Shown here: in pieces, positions 45,302-54,598 of the stretch
Layout of the letters: the number at the start of each line of letters is the position of its first letter
Numbering within the stretch: the first letter of the stretch is position 1
Origin: Fusobacterium sp. FSA-380-WT-3A
Lineage (GTDB): Bacteria; Fusobacteriota; Fusobacteriia; Fusobacteriales; Fusobacteriaceae
Assembly: GCF_012843705.1 (NCBI RefSeq)
Contig: NZ_JABAFQ010000003.1
Span: 1-64,000, forward strand
Reading direction: 5' to 3'
Length of the DNA stretch: 64,000 nt
Translations under genes and position numbers: made by a program
The notes under the pieces: generated by a model
What the model was told of the DNA's origin: nothing
Databases searched by the model: none
What the model saw: the letters and a program-made list of their open reading frames with translations, nothing else

Positions 45302-45887
45302 TATTTATAATTTTTTCCCAACTATCTAAATAATAAAAAGGAAAGTGAGAAATAGGTAATTTTATAATATTAGTTTTTTCTTTTTCATAAAATTTTATTT
45401 GATTTTTAGTTGGTATTGTAATATCTTTTTCTCCAATTATTGCAGTTGAAATATAATTATTTTGTGGTCTATAATTTTCCTTTAAATATTTCAATTCTTC
45501 TATTAAATTCTCAATATTTTTTTCATTACTTTTGCTTTTATATCCTATATTTATATAAAATTTTTCAATATTTTTTTCATCCATATTTCTTAAAGTCAAA
45601 TTATAAATTTTCTCTTCTATTCCAAATTTTCCAATAATTTCTGGTGTCCCATTTATTGAAATAATTTTTTTATATTTTATTTGAGAATTTTCTGATAAAA
45701 ATTTAGAAAGGTAATATACTCCAAAAGACCATCCTACAAAATAAATATTCTCAAATTCCTTTAATTGCTCTTTTTCTAGTAAATATGGAAAAGTTAAAGT
45801 TTTTACAATAAAATTTTCTGGAATTTTTAAATCTTCTATTACATTTTCATTCATTCCCCAACCATTAAAAAAGATTATTGCATTCAT
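45288..45887 (-). CDS. bioG: Pimeloyl-ACP methyl ester esterase BioG
   Basis: 199 residues. The BioG (DUF452) alpha/beta hydrolase pattern: MNAIIFFNGWGMNENVI at the start, nucleophile Ser in VGWSFGVYY near residue 54, and ISHFPFYYLDSW at the C-terminus with the catalytic His. It frees pimeloyl-ACP from its methyl ester, ending chain elongation. It replaces BioH in this operon. Overlaps bioF by 23 bp and bioC by 14 bp. Confidence 0.93.
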   Translation of the reverse strand: MNAIIFFNGWGMNENVIEDLKIPENFIVKTLTFPYLLEKEQLKEFENIYFVGWSFGVYYLSKFLSENSQIKYKKIISINGTPEIIGKFGIEEKIYNLTLRNMDEKNIEKFYINIGYKSKSNEKNIENLIEELKYLKENYRPQNNYISTAIIGEKDITIPTKNQIKFYEKEKTNIIKLPISHFPFYYLDSWEKIINIDEG

Positions 45888-46998
45888 TTTTAAACTCCTC
45901 TAAAAATTTTTCAATCTCAACTTTTGAAATATTTGGATTTAATCCTAATCTCATTCTTTCACTGCCCTTTAAAACTGTTGGACTTTTTATTGGATAAACT
46001 ATATAACCTTTTTCTCTAAGATTTTTACACACAATATCAGCTTTTTCATTATCTCCTATTATTAAACTTATAATGTGAGAAGTAGAAGTTGTTTTTAATT
46101 TCATCTGTTTTATTTTATTTAAAGTAAAATTTTTTAAATCTTCTAATTTTTCTCTTTTTTCCTGAAAATTTTTCATATTCTTTAAAATAAAAAGATTCCA
46201 TAAATTATTTACAGGAGGCAAAGCTGTTGTATAAATAAATTCTCTTCCAAAATTTATTAAATAATCTCTATGAATATCTGAGCAAATTATATATGCTCCT
46301 ATGGAACCTCCACCTTTTCCTAAAGGAATTGTTATAAAATCAATGTCTTTTATTAAATCTTCTTCATAACTTATTCCATACCCAAAAACTCCATAGGAGT
46401 GGGCTTCATCAACCATTAAATCAAACTTATATTTTTTCTTTAAATTTACAATCTCTTTTATAGGGGCAATATCCCCATCCATACTATAAACTGTTTCTGT
46501 CACAACTAAAATATCTGAATAATCTCTATGATATTTTTCTAATATGTTTTCTAAATGATTTACATCTAAATGTTTATATCTAATTATTTTACTACCACTG
46601 GCTAAAATTCCATCATATATACTAGCATGATTCAATCTATCAGTTATTATTAAAGAATCTTTATTATAAAAAGTTTCTATTATTGTTTTATTGGCTGAAA
46701 AACCACTATTCATAACAAGAGATTTTTTTCCATAAATTTTATTTAATTCCTCTTCTAATTCTCTGATTATTTTATAATTTCCTGTTATAAGTCTTGAAGA
46801 GCTAGAAGAAAAACTTATCTCATTCCTATATTCTTCTAAAAATTTATCTTTTAAATTTTTATCTTGTCCAATTCCTAAATAATCATTTGAAGATAGATTT
46901 AATCTATTCTCATCAATAATTTTTAAACTTCTAAAATTTTTTTCCTCTTTATTTTTTCTCAATCTCTCTTCTATCTTATTTATTTCCATTTTCATCAC
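45865..46998 (-). CDS. bioF: 8-amino-7-oxononanoate synthase
   Basis: 377 residues. A PLP enzyme of the alpha-oxoamine synthase family: NLSSNDYLGIGQD at the front, DEAHSYGVFG near residue 197, and the PLP-lysine in PLGKGGGSIGAY near residue 230. It joins pimeloyl-ACP to alanine. The start lies inside the end of bioA (23-bp overlap), suggesting coupled translation. Confidence 0.96.
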   Translation of the reverse strand: MMKMEINKIEERLRKNKEEKNFRSLKIIDENRLNLSSNDYLGIGQDKNLKDKFLEEYRNEISFSSSSSRLITGNYKIIRELEEELNKIYGKKSLVMNSGFSANKTIIETFYNKDSLIITDRLNHASIYDGILASGSKIIRYKHLDVNHLENILEKYHRDYSDILVVTETVYSMDGDIAPIKEIVNLKKKYKFDLMVDEAHSYGVFGYGISYEEDLIKDIDFITIPLGKGGGSIGAYIICSDIHRDYLINFGREFIYTTALPPVNNLWNLFILKNMKNFQEKREKLEDLKNFTLNKIKQMKLKTTSTSHIISLIIGDNEKADIVCKNLREKGYIVYPIKSPTVLKGSERMRLGLNPNISKVEIEKFLEEFKNECNNLF

Positions 46999-48352
46999 TA
47001 TTTCTTGAGTTTATATATTCTTCAATAGATTTTTTACAAATCTCTAACATTTCATCAATTTCTTTATAAGTTATTATATATGGTGGCATAAAATACATAG
47101 TATCCCCTAATGGTCTTAATATAGCCCCATGTTTTAAAGCTATTTTATATATTTCATATCCTACTCTATCTTTAGAATTATATCTTTCCTTTGTATTTTT
47201 ATCTTTTACAATTTCTAAAGCTCCCATAAGTCCAATTTGTCTTATCTCTCCAATATAATCTTTATCTTTAAAAATTTCTAAAGCTTTTCTCTTTAGATAT
47301 TCACCTTTAGCATTTATTTTTTCTAAAAGGTTTTCCTCTTTAAAAATTTTTAAAACTTCTAAAGCTATTCTACAACCAATTGGATTTCCAGAAAAACTAT
47401 GAGAATGTAAGAAAGATTTTCCCTCTAAATATTCTGAATAAAAAGATTGGAAAATTTCCTCAGTCATTAAAACTATAGACATTGGATAATATCCTGCTGT
47501 CAGAGCTTTTCCAACACACATAATATCTGGGGAAATTTGAGCCCATTCACTAGCAAACATCTTTCCTGTTCTTCCAAATCCCATAGCAATTTCATCTACT
47601 ATCATTGTAATATTTAGTTTTTTAGTCAATTCTCTCAATTTTTTCATATAAATTGGAGAATAAATTTTCATTCCTCCAGCCCCTTGGACTATAGGTTCTA
47701 TTATAGTTGCTACAATTTCCTCATGATTTTCTGTTAAAACTTTTTCCATTTCACAAAAACATTCAGCTTCACAGTTATCATAATTTTTCTTGAAAGGACA
47801 ATTAAAACAATCTGGACCTTGAACTTTTATAGCCTCTTTTATAAGTGGTTTATATTTTTTTGTAAAAAAATCTATATCCCCTACTGCTAAAGCTCCTATT
47901 GTTTCCCCATGATAAGAATTTTTTATAGTAACTAATTTATGTTTTTTTGTATACCCTCTTTGATGTTGTGATTGTAAGGCCAATTTTAAAGCTATCTCAA
48001 CACCTGAAGACCCATTATCAGCAAAAAATAATTTTGTAAGTCCCTCTGGAACTAATTTTATAAGTTCTTCTGATAATTCTATTGCTGGTTTATGAGAAAA
48101 ATTTGCAAAAATAATATGTTCTATTGTATTTATTTGTTCATTAATTACCTTATTTATTCTTGGATTACAATGTCCTAAAGGATTAAGCCACCAACTTCCC
48201 ACACAATCCATATATTTTTTTCCAAATTCGTCATAAACATAAAGTCCCTCTCCTTTAGTTATAACTATTGGAGGAAATTTCTCATAATCTTTCATTTGTG
48301 AACAAGGGTGAAAAATATATTTTAAATCTCTTTTTTGTAAATCACTTAACAT
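46976..48352 (-). CDS. bioA: Adenosylmethionine-8-amino-7-oxononanoate aminotransferase
   Basis: 458 residues. Class III PLP aminotransferase. SWWLNPLGHCNP near the start, FFADNGSSGVEIALK, IVDEIAMGFGRTGKMFA, and the PLP-lysine in CVGKALTAGYYP near residue 282. It makes 7,8-diaminononanoate with SAM as the usual amino donor. A Cys-rich insertion, CFNCPFKKNYDNCEAECFCE, near residue 180 is notable and could bind metal. Overlaps bioD by 7 bp. Confidence 0.96.
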   Translation of the reverse strand: MLSDLQKRDLKYIFHPCSQMKDYEKFPPIVITKGEGLYVYDEFGKKYMDCVGSWWLNPLGHCNPRINKVINEQINTIEHIIFANFSHKPAIELSEELIKLVPEGLTKLFFADNGSSGVEIALKLALQSQHQRGYTKKHKLVTIKNSYHGETIGALAVGDIDFFTKKYKPLIKEAIKVQGPDCFNCPFKKNYDNCEAECFCEMEKVLTENHEEIVATIIEPIVQGAGGMKIYSPIYMKKLRELTKKLNITMIVDEIAMGFGRTGKMFASEWAQISPDIMCVGKALTAGYYPMSIVLMTEEIFQSFYSEYLEGKSFLHSHSFSGNPIGCRIALEVLKIFKEENLLEKINAKGEYLKRKALEIFKDKDYIGEIRQIGLMGALEIVKDKNTKERYNSKDRVGYEIYKIALKHGAILRPLGDTMYFMPPYIITYKEIDEMLEICKKSIEEYINSRNSDENGNK

Positions 48353-49020
48353 AAATTATCCTCCAAATTAAAAAAATTAAATAATTGACTTTTTTCTATT
48401 TCATTTTGATTTTCTTTTATAACTAAATAATTTTTAATATTACTATCTTTTAAAACAACTTTTATATTGTCATTTTCAAAATCTTTTTCTGTATATCCAT
48501 TAAAAACTATTCCATGAATTTTTATATTTTTACTCCTTAAAAATTCTATGGTAAGCATTGCATGATTTATTCCACCTACTTTTGTATTTGCAACTAAAAT
48601 TACAGGATAGTTAATTTTTTTCATAAAGTCAAACATATAAAATTCATCTCTTATAATTGGTACATATACACCACCAGCTCCCTCTACTAATAAAATAAAA
48701 GTTTCTTTTTCTTTTCTCTCTATCTCATTATAAATTATTTTCATATCTATATTTTTATTTTCTATTTCACTAGCTAAATGTGGAGATACTTCTGGAATTA
48801 ACATATAACTACACATTTTTGAATCATAAGAGATTCCACTAAAATTAGATAAAAATTTTAAATCTGGTGCTGTTAATTTCCCTCCTTCATAAAAACAACC
48901 ACTTTGAATTGGTTTATAATAATCTGTTTTTATATATTTTCTCAATTCTTTAAAAAATAATGATGAAGTATAAGTTTTTCCTACATCAGTCCCTACTCCT
49001 GTAATAAAAAATCCTTGCAT
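48346..49020 (-). CDS. bioD: Dethiobiotin synthetase
   Basis: 224 residues. The P-loop is GVGTDVGKTY at residues 7-16, and VEGAGGVYVPI near residue 112 is the second family hallmark. It closes the ureido ring of dethiobiotin using ATP and CO2. First gene of the biotin operon, with its own strong promoter. bioB is not in this window. Confidence 0.95.
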   Translation of the reverse strand: MQGFFITGVGTDVGKTYTSSLFFKELRKYIKTDYYKPIQSGCFYEGGKLTAPDLKFLSNFSGISYDSKMCSYMLIPEVSPHLASEIENKNIDMKIIYNEIERKEKETFILLVEGAGGVYVPIIRDEFYMFDFMKKINYPVILVANTKVGGINHAMLTIEFLRSKNIKIHGIVFNGYTEKDFENDNIKVVLKDSNIKNYLVIKENQNEIEKSQLFNFFNLEDNLC

Positions 49021-49054
49021 TTTTTATATCACTCCCTTTAATAAAATTAAATTC

Positions 49055-49083
49055 ATTATAAAATAAATAGGTTGATATTTCAA
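49055..49083 (-). promoter_or_regulatory. Promoter of the biotin operon
   Basis: On the minus strand TTGAAA (49078-49083), 17-bp spacer, TATAAT (49055-49060); start near 49048, close to the bioD ATG at 49020. Upstream, TTGTTAACC (49100-49108) is identical to one arm of a Gram-positive BirA operator, but a good second arm is missing. Confidence 0.75.
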
Positions 49084-49134
49084 AATAAAAATAAATTTAG
49101 GTTAACAATTAAAAAATGTTTTATAATAAAAAAA

Positions 49135-49167
49135 GAGAATATTGTAAAATTCCAATACAATATTCTC
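49135..49167 (-). terminator. Terminator of the GNAT gene
   Basis: A 12-bp stem GAGAATATTGTA (49135-49146) with its complement at 49156-49167, followed on the minus strand by TTTTTTT. Confidence 0.85.
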
Positions 49168-49192
49168 CTTTTAATAAATGAATATTAATTTT

Positions 49193-49642
49193 TTATTTTT
49201 TTAACTTCATGGTAACATGAGGAATTCCATCTTCATCATAAACTTCTGATGTAGGGATAAATCCCAAAGATGAATAAAATTTTCTCAAATAATTTTGAGC
49301 TCCAATAGTTATTTCTTTTTCTCCAAACCTTTTCTCTATTATTTCAATAGCTTTTATTAACATTTCTCTTGTATATCCCATTTTTCTATATTTTTGATTA
49401 GCAACTATTCTTCCTATTGAAGCTGTAACACAAGTTATTCCTTTTGGTATAACTCTACAATAACAAATAATTTCATTTTTCATTTCATCAAAAAAATATA
49501 GGTGTAAACATTTTTCATCATTTCCATCTAAATCTAAATAGGGACAATTTTGTTCTACTATAAATATTTCATTTCTTAGTTTACAAATTTCATAAACTTC
49601 TTTTCCTGTAAGTTCCTCAAAAGTTTTTAAAACTTCCTTCAT
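49193..49642 (-). CDS. GNAT family acetyltransferase (ElaA-like)
   Basis: 149 residues. LTGKEVYEICKLRNEIFIVEQ at the N-terminus, CPYLDLDGNDEKCLHL next, the acetyl-CoA loop VANQKYRKMGYTREML near residue 80 and LRKFYSSLGFIPTSEVYDED at the end are the ElaA pattern. Substrate unknown. It has a GGAG site and its own terminator; no operon partner. Confidence 0.88.
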   Translation of the reverse strand: MKEVLKTFEELTGKEVYEICKLRNEIFIVEQNCPYLDLDGNDEKCLHLYFFDEMKNEIICYCRVIPKGITCVTASIGRIVANQKYRKMGYTREMLIKAIEIIEKRFGEKEITIGAQNYLRKFYSSLGFIPTSEVYDEDGIPHVTMKLKK

Positions 49643-49667
49643 TTCTCCTCCAATATATAAAAAAGAA

Positions 49668-49689
49668 CCATTGCAAAATATTGCAATGG
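49668..49689 (-). terminator. Terminator of rplS
   Basis: CCATTGCAA (49668-49676) pairs with TTGCAATGG (49681-49689) over an AATA loop; the minus strand then runs into TTCTTTTTTAT. Confidence 0.88.
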
Positions 49690-49698
49690 CTTTTTCTA

Positions 49699-50049
49699 CT
49701 ACTTTCTAAGTTCTTTAATTCTTGCTTTTTTACCAGAAAGTCCTCTTAAGTAGTAAAGTTTAGATCTTCTTACTCTTCCTACTTTAACAACTTCTATTTT
49801 ATCTACCATTGGAGAGTTTAAAGGTATTATTCTTTCTACTCCAACTCCGTCTACTACTTTTCTTACTGTACATGATTTAGCAATTCCAGAACCAGATACT
49901 CTGATTACAGTTCCTTGGAATAATTGTACTCTTTCTTTGTTTCCTTCTACAACTTTGTAGTAAACTCCTACTGTATCTCCTGATTTAAATTGAGGGATAT
50001 CAGTTCTTAAATAATTTTGCTCAACAAGAGCGATTAATTTTTCTTTCAT
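49699..50049 (-). CDS. rplS: 50S ribosomal protein L19
   Basis: 116 residues, full length. [23 protein letters not shown] in two pieces, [15 protein letters not shown], and the closing [16 protein letters not shown] are universally conserved. L19 sits at the interface of the ribosomal subunits. It appears alone here, with a terminator after it and an AGGGAGG site; trmD and rimM are not adjacent. Confidence 0.98.
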   Translation of the reverse strand: MKEKLIALVEQNYLRTDIPQFKSGDTVGVYYKVVEGNKERVQLFQGTVIRVSGSGIAKSCTVRKVVDGVGVERIIPLNSPMVDKIEVVKVGRVRRSKLYYLRGLSGKKARIKELRK

Positions 50050-50194
50050 TTATAAATCCTCCCTTTAGATATTCATAATAATTTTTATAATTTTTAGCGG
50101 AATATCTAGTTATTAACTTTGTTATTCTAACATAAAAAGCTTATTTTGTCAATGATTTTCTCCTATATAAAATCATATTTTTAACTTTAAATTT

Positions 50195-51157
50195 TTACTT
50201 CCATAATTTTTTTTCTTTATAATATTTTATAGCTCCCTCATGAAAAGGTATTTCTACATTTTTTGAATAATTTTCTAAAGAAACATTTCTCTTTACAGAA
50301 ATATGAGTTTCTTTTATTTTATCTAAATTTTCAAAAAATGCTTTTGTTATTTCATAAACAACATCTTCAGATAAATTTCCATCAACTAATAATAAATTTT
50401 GTACAGCAACTGTTTTTACTGATTTATTAATATTATAATCATTTGGAGTAATTATCCCTCTAAAGAAAAATGGCCATTTTTCTTTTAAATTATTATACCC
50501 TTCATCACTGATTTCAACAAAACTTATAGGAACTTCATTGGCTAAATTATAAATTATTTCATTTGGAATAGTATTTGTTAAAAATATTGCATCCAAAAGA
50601 TTACTTTTTAATTGTTCTATAATTTCTCCAGGAGTTAAATATACTATATCACTATCTTCATACTTCATATTATGAGCTTCATATAACAATCTAGCATTTA
50701 ATTCTACACCAGAATTATATATTCCAATTCCTATTCTTTTTCCTTTTAAATCTTCAAAAGTTTTTATCCCTGAATCTCTTAGAGTAACTATCTGAGTAAA
50801 ATTTGGATGTAAACCTGTAATACATTTTAGATTTTTCATAGGACCTTTTATTTTATAAGCACCAACTCCATTATAAGCTTGATATACTGAATCTGACATA
50901 GATATAGCCATATCCACTTTTTTTAGAAATAGAAAATCTATATTTTCTCCTGAACCAGCTGTAGATTGAGCTGAAGAATTATATCCAGCCTCTTTTATAA
51001 TTTCAGCAATAACAACTCCTGTTGGGTAGAAAACTCCATCTATTGGTCCTGTTCCTATACTTATAAAAGGTTTCTTATCCTTTCCATAACCTATTAAACT
51101 TAATATTAAACTTAAAATAATTATTACTATTTTTTTATTATTGTAACTCATACTCAT
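50195..51157 (-). CDS. TAXI-family TRAP solute-binding protein
   Basis: 320 residues. Signal peptide at about 8-24. The mature part opens with FISIGTGPIDGVFYPTG, continues with SAQSTAGSGENI and LKGKRIGIGIYNSG, which are TAXI signatures; ligand probably a small carboxylate such as glutamate or a 2-oxoacid. No TRAP permease gene is adjacent. It overlaps the response-regulator gene by 20 bp, so it may serve as the periplasmic sensor for the kinase upstream rather than for transport. Confidence 0.88.
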   Translation of the reverse strand: MSMSYNNKKIVIIILSLILSLIGYGKDKKPFISIGTGPIDGVFYPTGVVIAEIIKEAGYNSSAQSTAGSGENIDFLFLKKVDMAISMSDSVYQAYNGVGAYKIKGPMKNLKCITGLHPNFTQIVTLRDSGIKTFEDLKGKRIGIGIYNSGVELNARLLYEAHNMKYEDSDIVYLTPGEIIEQLKSNLLDAIFLTNTIPNEIIYNLANEVPISFVEISDEGYNNLKEKWPFFFRGIITPNDYNINKSVKTVAVQNLLLVDGNLSEDVVYEITKAFFENLDKIKETHISVKRNVSLENYSKNVEIPFHEGAIKYYKEKKLWK

Positions 51158-52499
51158 TTATCTTATTCCTTAATCCTCTCTCACTGATTCCAAGCATATC
51201 AGCAGTTTTCTTCCTATGTCCATTATTTTTCTTTAATACCACTTCTATTAAAAGTTTCTCTACCTCTTTCAAAGTCATATTTGTTAAATCTTTTCCCTCT
51301 ACAACATATTCCTCTTTTTTATCTTTAGTAAATCTCTCTATAAAACCATTTGGTAAAGCATCTTTTTCTATAATTTCTCCTTGGGATAATAAAACTCCAC
51401 ATTCTATAATATTAGCTAACTCTCTTACATTTCCAGGATAATCATATTCTAATAAAAGTTTTTCTACTTCTCTATTCATTCCTTTTACATCTTTTGACAT
51501 CTCTTTATTAGAAATATTTATAAAATGATTAAATAAAAGTGGTAAATCAACTTTTCTCTCTCTCAATGGTGGAATTTTTAATTCTATAACATTTAATCTG
51601 AAATATAAATCTTTTCTAAAAGTTCCCTCTTCTACCATCTTTCTCAAATCTTTATTTGTAGCAGCTATAATTCTAACATCTATTTCAATAGGGTCATTGG
51701 CTCCTAAAGGAATAAAACTTTTTTCTTGAATAACCCTTAATAATTTTGATTGAAGATTAAGACTCATATCTCCTATCTCATCTAAAAAAATTGTCCCCTT
51801 GTTAGCATACTGAAATTTTCCAATTTTGTCAGATATAGCATTTGTAAAAGTTCCCTTTTTATGCCCAAAAAATTCCTCTTCTAATAATCCTTCTGGAATT
51901 GCAGCACAATTTACCTCTACAAATTTATTATTTTTCCTTTTTCCTGAAAAATGAATTGCCCTTGCTACCAACTCTTTTCCTGTTCCACTTTCTCCTGTAA
52001 TCATAACACTAGTTTCTACATCTTTTAATTTTTCAATTAAATTGAAGATTTTTTTCATCCCTTCACTTTTTCCAATTATTCCCTCATATTGATATTTATT
52101 TTGTAATTCTTTATTAAGATATTGAATCTCCTCACTCATTCCCTGATATTCTAGAGCTTTACTGATAACTATATATAATTCTTCTAAATTCATTGGTTTT
52201 GTTAAATATGTATAGGCCCCTTTTTTCATTGCTTCAACAGAAGATAAAATAGACCCATAAGCTGTCATAACTATTACTATAATATCTTTATTTATCTCTT
52301 TTATCTTTTCTAAAACTTCTAATCCATCTATATCTCCTATTCTTAAATCCAATAAAACTAAATTTATATTTTCAGTTTTTATTATTTCTAACCCTTCATT
52401 TGGATTTAATGTAGAATATACTTTATATTTATCTTCTAAAGCAAAGGTTAAAGAAGAACAAATTCCTATTTCATCATCTATTATAAGTATATTTTTCAA
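51138..52499 (-). CDS. NtrC-like response regulator with altered GAFTGA loop
   Basis: 453 residues. Receiver domain with Asp51 as phosphate acceptor (LVLLDLRIGD), an AAA+ domain with Walker A GESGTGKE at 169-176 and Walker B GTIFLDEIGDM, and a Fis-type helix-turn-helix at the end (HRKKTADMLGISERGLRNKI). The sigma-54 contact loop GAFTGA reads GTFTNA at 216-221, so it may not activate sigma-54. Its start overlaps the kinase stop by 4 bp. Confidence 0.92.
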   Translation of the reverse strand: MKNILIIDDEIGICSSLTFALEDKYKVYSTLNPNEGLEIIKTENINLVLLDLRIGDIDGLEVLEKIKEINKDIIVIVMTAYGSILSSVEAMKKGAYTYLTKPMNLEELYIVISKALEYQGMSEEIQYLNKELQNKYQYEGIIGKSEGMKKIFNLIEKLKDVETSVMITGESGTGKELVARAIHFSGKRKNNKFVEVNCAAIPEGLLEEEFFGHKKGTFTNAISDKIGKFQYANKGTIFLDEIGDMSLNLQSKLLRVIQEKSFIPLGANDPIEIDVRIIAATNKDLRKMVEEGTFRKDLYFRLNVIELKIPPLRERKVDLPLLFNHFINISNKEMSKDVKGMNREVEKLLLEYDYPGNVRELANIIECGVLLSQGEIIEKDALPNGFIERFTKDKKEEYVVEGKDLTNMTLKEVEKLLIEVVLKKNNGHRKKTADMLGISERGLRNKINEYELQ

Positions 52500-54508
52500 T
52501 TTATCACCTCGAAAATAATTGTAAATTTTGAATATTTTTCTTTTTTACTTTCAACATATAATTGTCCATTATTTTTTTCTATTAGTTGCTTAGATAAAGA
52601 TAGACCTAATCCTGTTCCCTTACTTTTAGTTGTATAAAAAACTTCAAAAATATTTTTTAATTCTTCCTCTGTCATTCCTATTCCTTCATCTAAAATTTCT
52701 AAGACAATATAATTTTCTGCTATATAACCATTAATTTTTATCTTTAATTCTTCTTCTAATTTTAATTTTTCTCTTTTTTCTTTAATAGCATCAATGGCGT
52801 TTAAAAGTAAATTTATTATAACTTGTTTTAGTTGTCCTGCATCACCCTTTGTTATAAGTTTATCTAATATATTTAGTTCTAATTTTATTTTATTTTTATC
52901 CAAAGTTGGTTTCAATAAAATAATTGAAGAATTTATAATCTCATATATATTTATAGTATTTATTAGATTCTGTTTCGGTCTTACATAATCTATTAAATTT
53001 TCTATCAATTTATTTACTCTCTCTACCTCTTTAGGAACTATAGTTACTATTTGTTCTCTAAATTTTTCATTATCTTTTTTTATTGGCAATAATTCTATAT
53101 AGGTTTTTATTGCAGTCATTGGATTTCTTATTTCATGAGCTATTCCTGCTATTATAGTAGTTATGGCAGCATCTTTTTCTTTTCTCATTATTTTATCCTT
53201 ATATCTTTTTTCTTCTGTAAACTCTTCCATTGTCAAAAATACTCCAATATTATTTTTTTGATAATCTAATAAAGGATATAAAGTATATCTATAATATTCT
53301 TCTTTTTCATTATTTAAAACTTTTATCTCTTTTGTAATATGAGCTTTATTCTTAAATACAGTTTCTTCAAAAATCCCATTTCCTAAAATTTTTTCTATTA
53401 TTGGATAATTATAATAAGTTTTTCCTTTAAAATCTCCTTTAGGACAAAATAAATTAATTGCATTTTTATTCATAAAAGTTATTCTTCTAAATCTATCTAA
53501 AATTGTTATACATCTAGGACTACTTTCACAAATTATACTATTTAATTCATTATTATTTCTAATTTCTATAATTTTTTTCTCTAACTCTTCATTACTTTTT
53601 CTAAGTTCTGAAGTTCTTTCTTTTACTGCTTTTTTTAATTGAAGGTTTAAAAAGGAAATTACTAATAATATTAATACTAAAAATCCAGCTACTATTGATA
53701 TTGTTTTTAATTTTTTTAGCATCTCTTTTTCTCTTTCTAGTTCTGCTTCTTTATTCCATTTAAAAAATAATTTTTCATATTCTCCTGTAATTTTTAAATT
53801 TTTAATCTCTTCATTCAAAGTTTTTATAAGTTTTTCATTTATATATGGTACTCCTATATAATAACTTACAGGGGCTGTATAACTATTGACTATCTCATAT
53901 TTATTTTTAAACTCATCTGTTAAAAGCATATATTCAGCTATCTCTTTAACACCAATTATAAAATCTGCTCTATTTAATTTTAAAAGTTCATATAAAGATT
54001 TTTGGTCAAAAACAATATTAAAATTTATTTTTTTCATTGTTTTCAAATAATTATATTCAGAAGAATCCTTTTCTACTCCAACTAAAAAATTTGAATTTCC
54101 AAATCCTTCTTTTAATTTATTTATCTTATTTTTAGGGGCAACTATACAAATAGTATAATCCCCAATACTTTCTGTATGCCTATACTTATTTTCCAATTCT
54201 TTTTCAAACCTAATTCCTAAAATAAGGTCCACTTCTCTTTTTCTCAATTTTTCTAAAGATTTGTTTTTATCCATTTGGATAAATTTAAAATCTATATTAC
54301 ATTTTTCTCCTATCAAATTTAATAAGTCTATATTAAATCCCTTAATTTCTCCATTCTCTATAAACTGTAAAGGTGGTTGTTTTCCCTCTACAGCTACAAT
54401 GTATTGTTCTTTTTTCTGATTACTTTCTTTTTCTATAGAAACGGCATTTACCATAATAGAATAAAAAAAGAAAATAAAAATCATTATATTTTTCTTCATT
54501 GTTTTCAC
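52496..54508 (-). CDS. Sensor histidine kinase with periplasmic SBP_bac_3 domain
   Basis: 670 residues. Signal/anchor at about 7-23, a periplasmic amino-acid-binding-protein-like domain (about 35-255: QPPLQFIENGEIKGFNIDLL), one membrane segment (270-290), a coiled coil, a PAS domain (about 320-430), a HisKA domain with His458 in AGIAHEIRNP, and an HATPase domain (NLLLNAIDAI; GTGLGLSLSKQ). It autophosphorylates when the periplasmic domain senses its ligand and passes phosphate to the NtrC-like partner. It begins a three-gene operon with the regulator and TAXI protein. Confidence 0.94.
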   Translation of the reverse strand: MKTMKKNIMIFIFFFYSIMVNAVSIEKESNQKKEQYIVAVEGKQPPLQFIENGEIKGFNIDLLNLIGEKCNIDFKFIQMDKNKSLEKLRKREVDLILGIRFEKELENKYRHTESIGDYTICIVAPKNKINKLKEGFGNSNFLVGVEKDSSEYNYLKTMKKINFNIVFDQKSLYELLKLNRADFIIGVKEIAEYMLLTDEFKNKYEIVNSYTAPVSYYIGVPYINEKLIKTLNEEIKNLKITGEYEKLFFKWNKEAELEREKEMLKKLKTISIVAGFLVLILLVISFLNLQLKKAVKERTSELRKSNEELEKKIIEIRNNNELNSIICESSPRCITILDRFRRITFMNKNAINLFCPKGDFKGKTYYNYPIIEKILGNGIFEETVFKNKAHITKEIKVLNNEKEEYYRYTLYPLLDYQKNNIGVFLTMEEFTEEKRYKDKIMRKEKDAAITTIIAGIAHEIRNPMTAIKTYIELLPIKKDNEKFREQIVTIVPKEVERVNKLIENLIDYVRPKQNLINTINIYEIINSSIILLKPTLDKNKIKLELNILDKLITKGDAGQLKQVIINLLLNAIDAIKEKREKLKLEEELKIKINGYIAENYIVLEILDEGIGMTEEELKNIFEVFYTTKSKGTGLGLSLSKQLIEKNNGQLYVESKKEKYSKFTIIFEVIN

Positions 54509-54570
54509 CTAAAATTAATTATCTAATCAGTTCATTATATAATATCATATAGATTTTGTCAAAATTATAA

Positions 54571-54594
54571 AAAGGGAATTACAAAATTCCCTTT
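54571..54594 (-). terminator. Terminator of the C_GCAxxG_C_C gene
   Basis: AAAGGGAATT (54571-54580) pairs with AATTCCCTTT (54585-54594) over a four-base loop; the T-run on the minus strand continues into TTATAATTTT. Confidence 0.85.
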
Positions 54595-54598
54595 TCTT

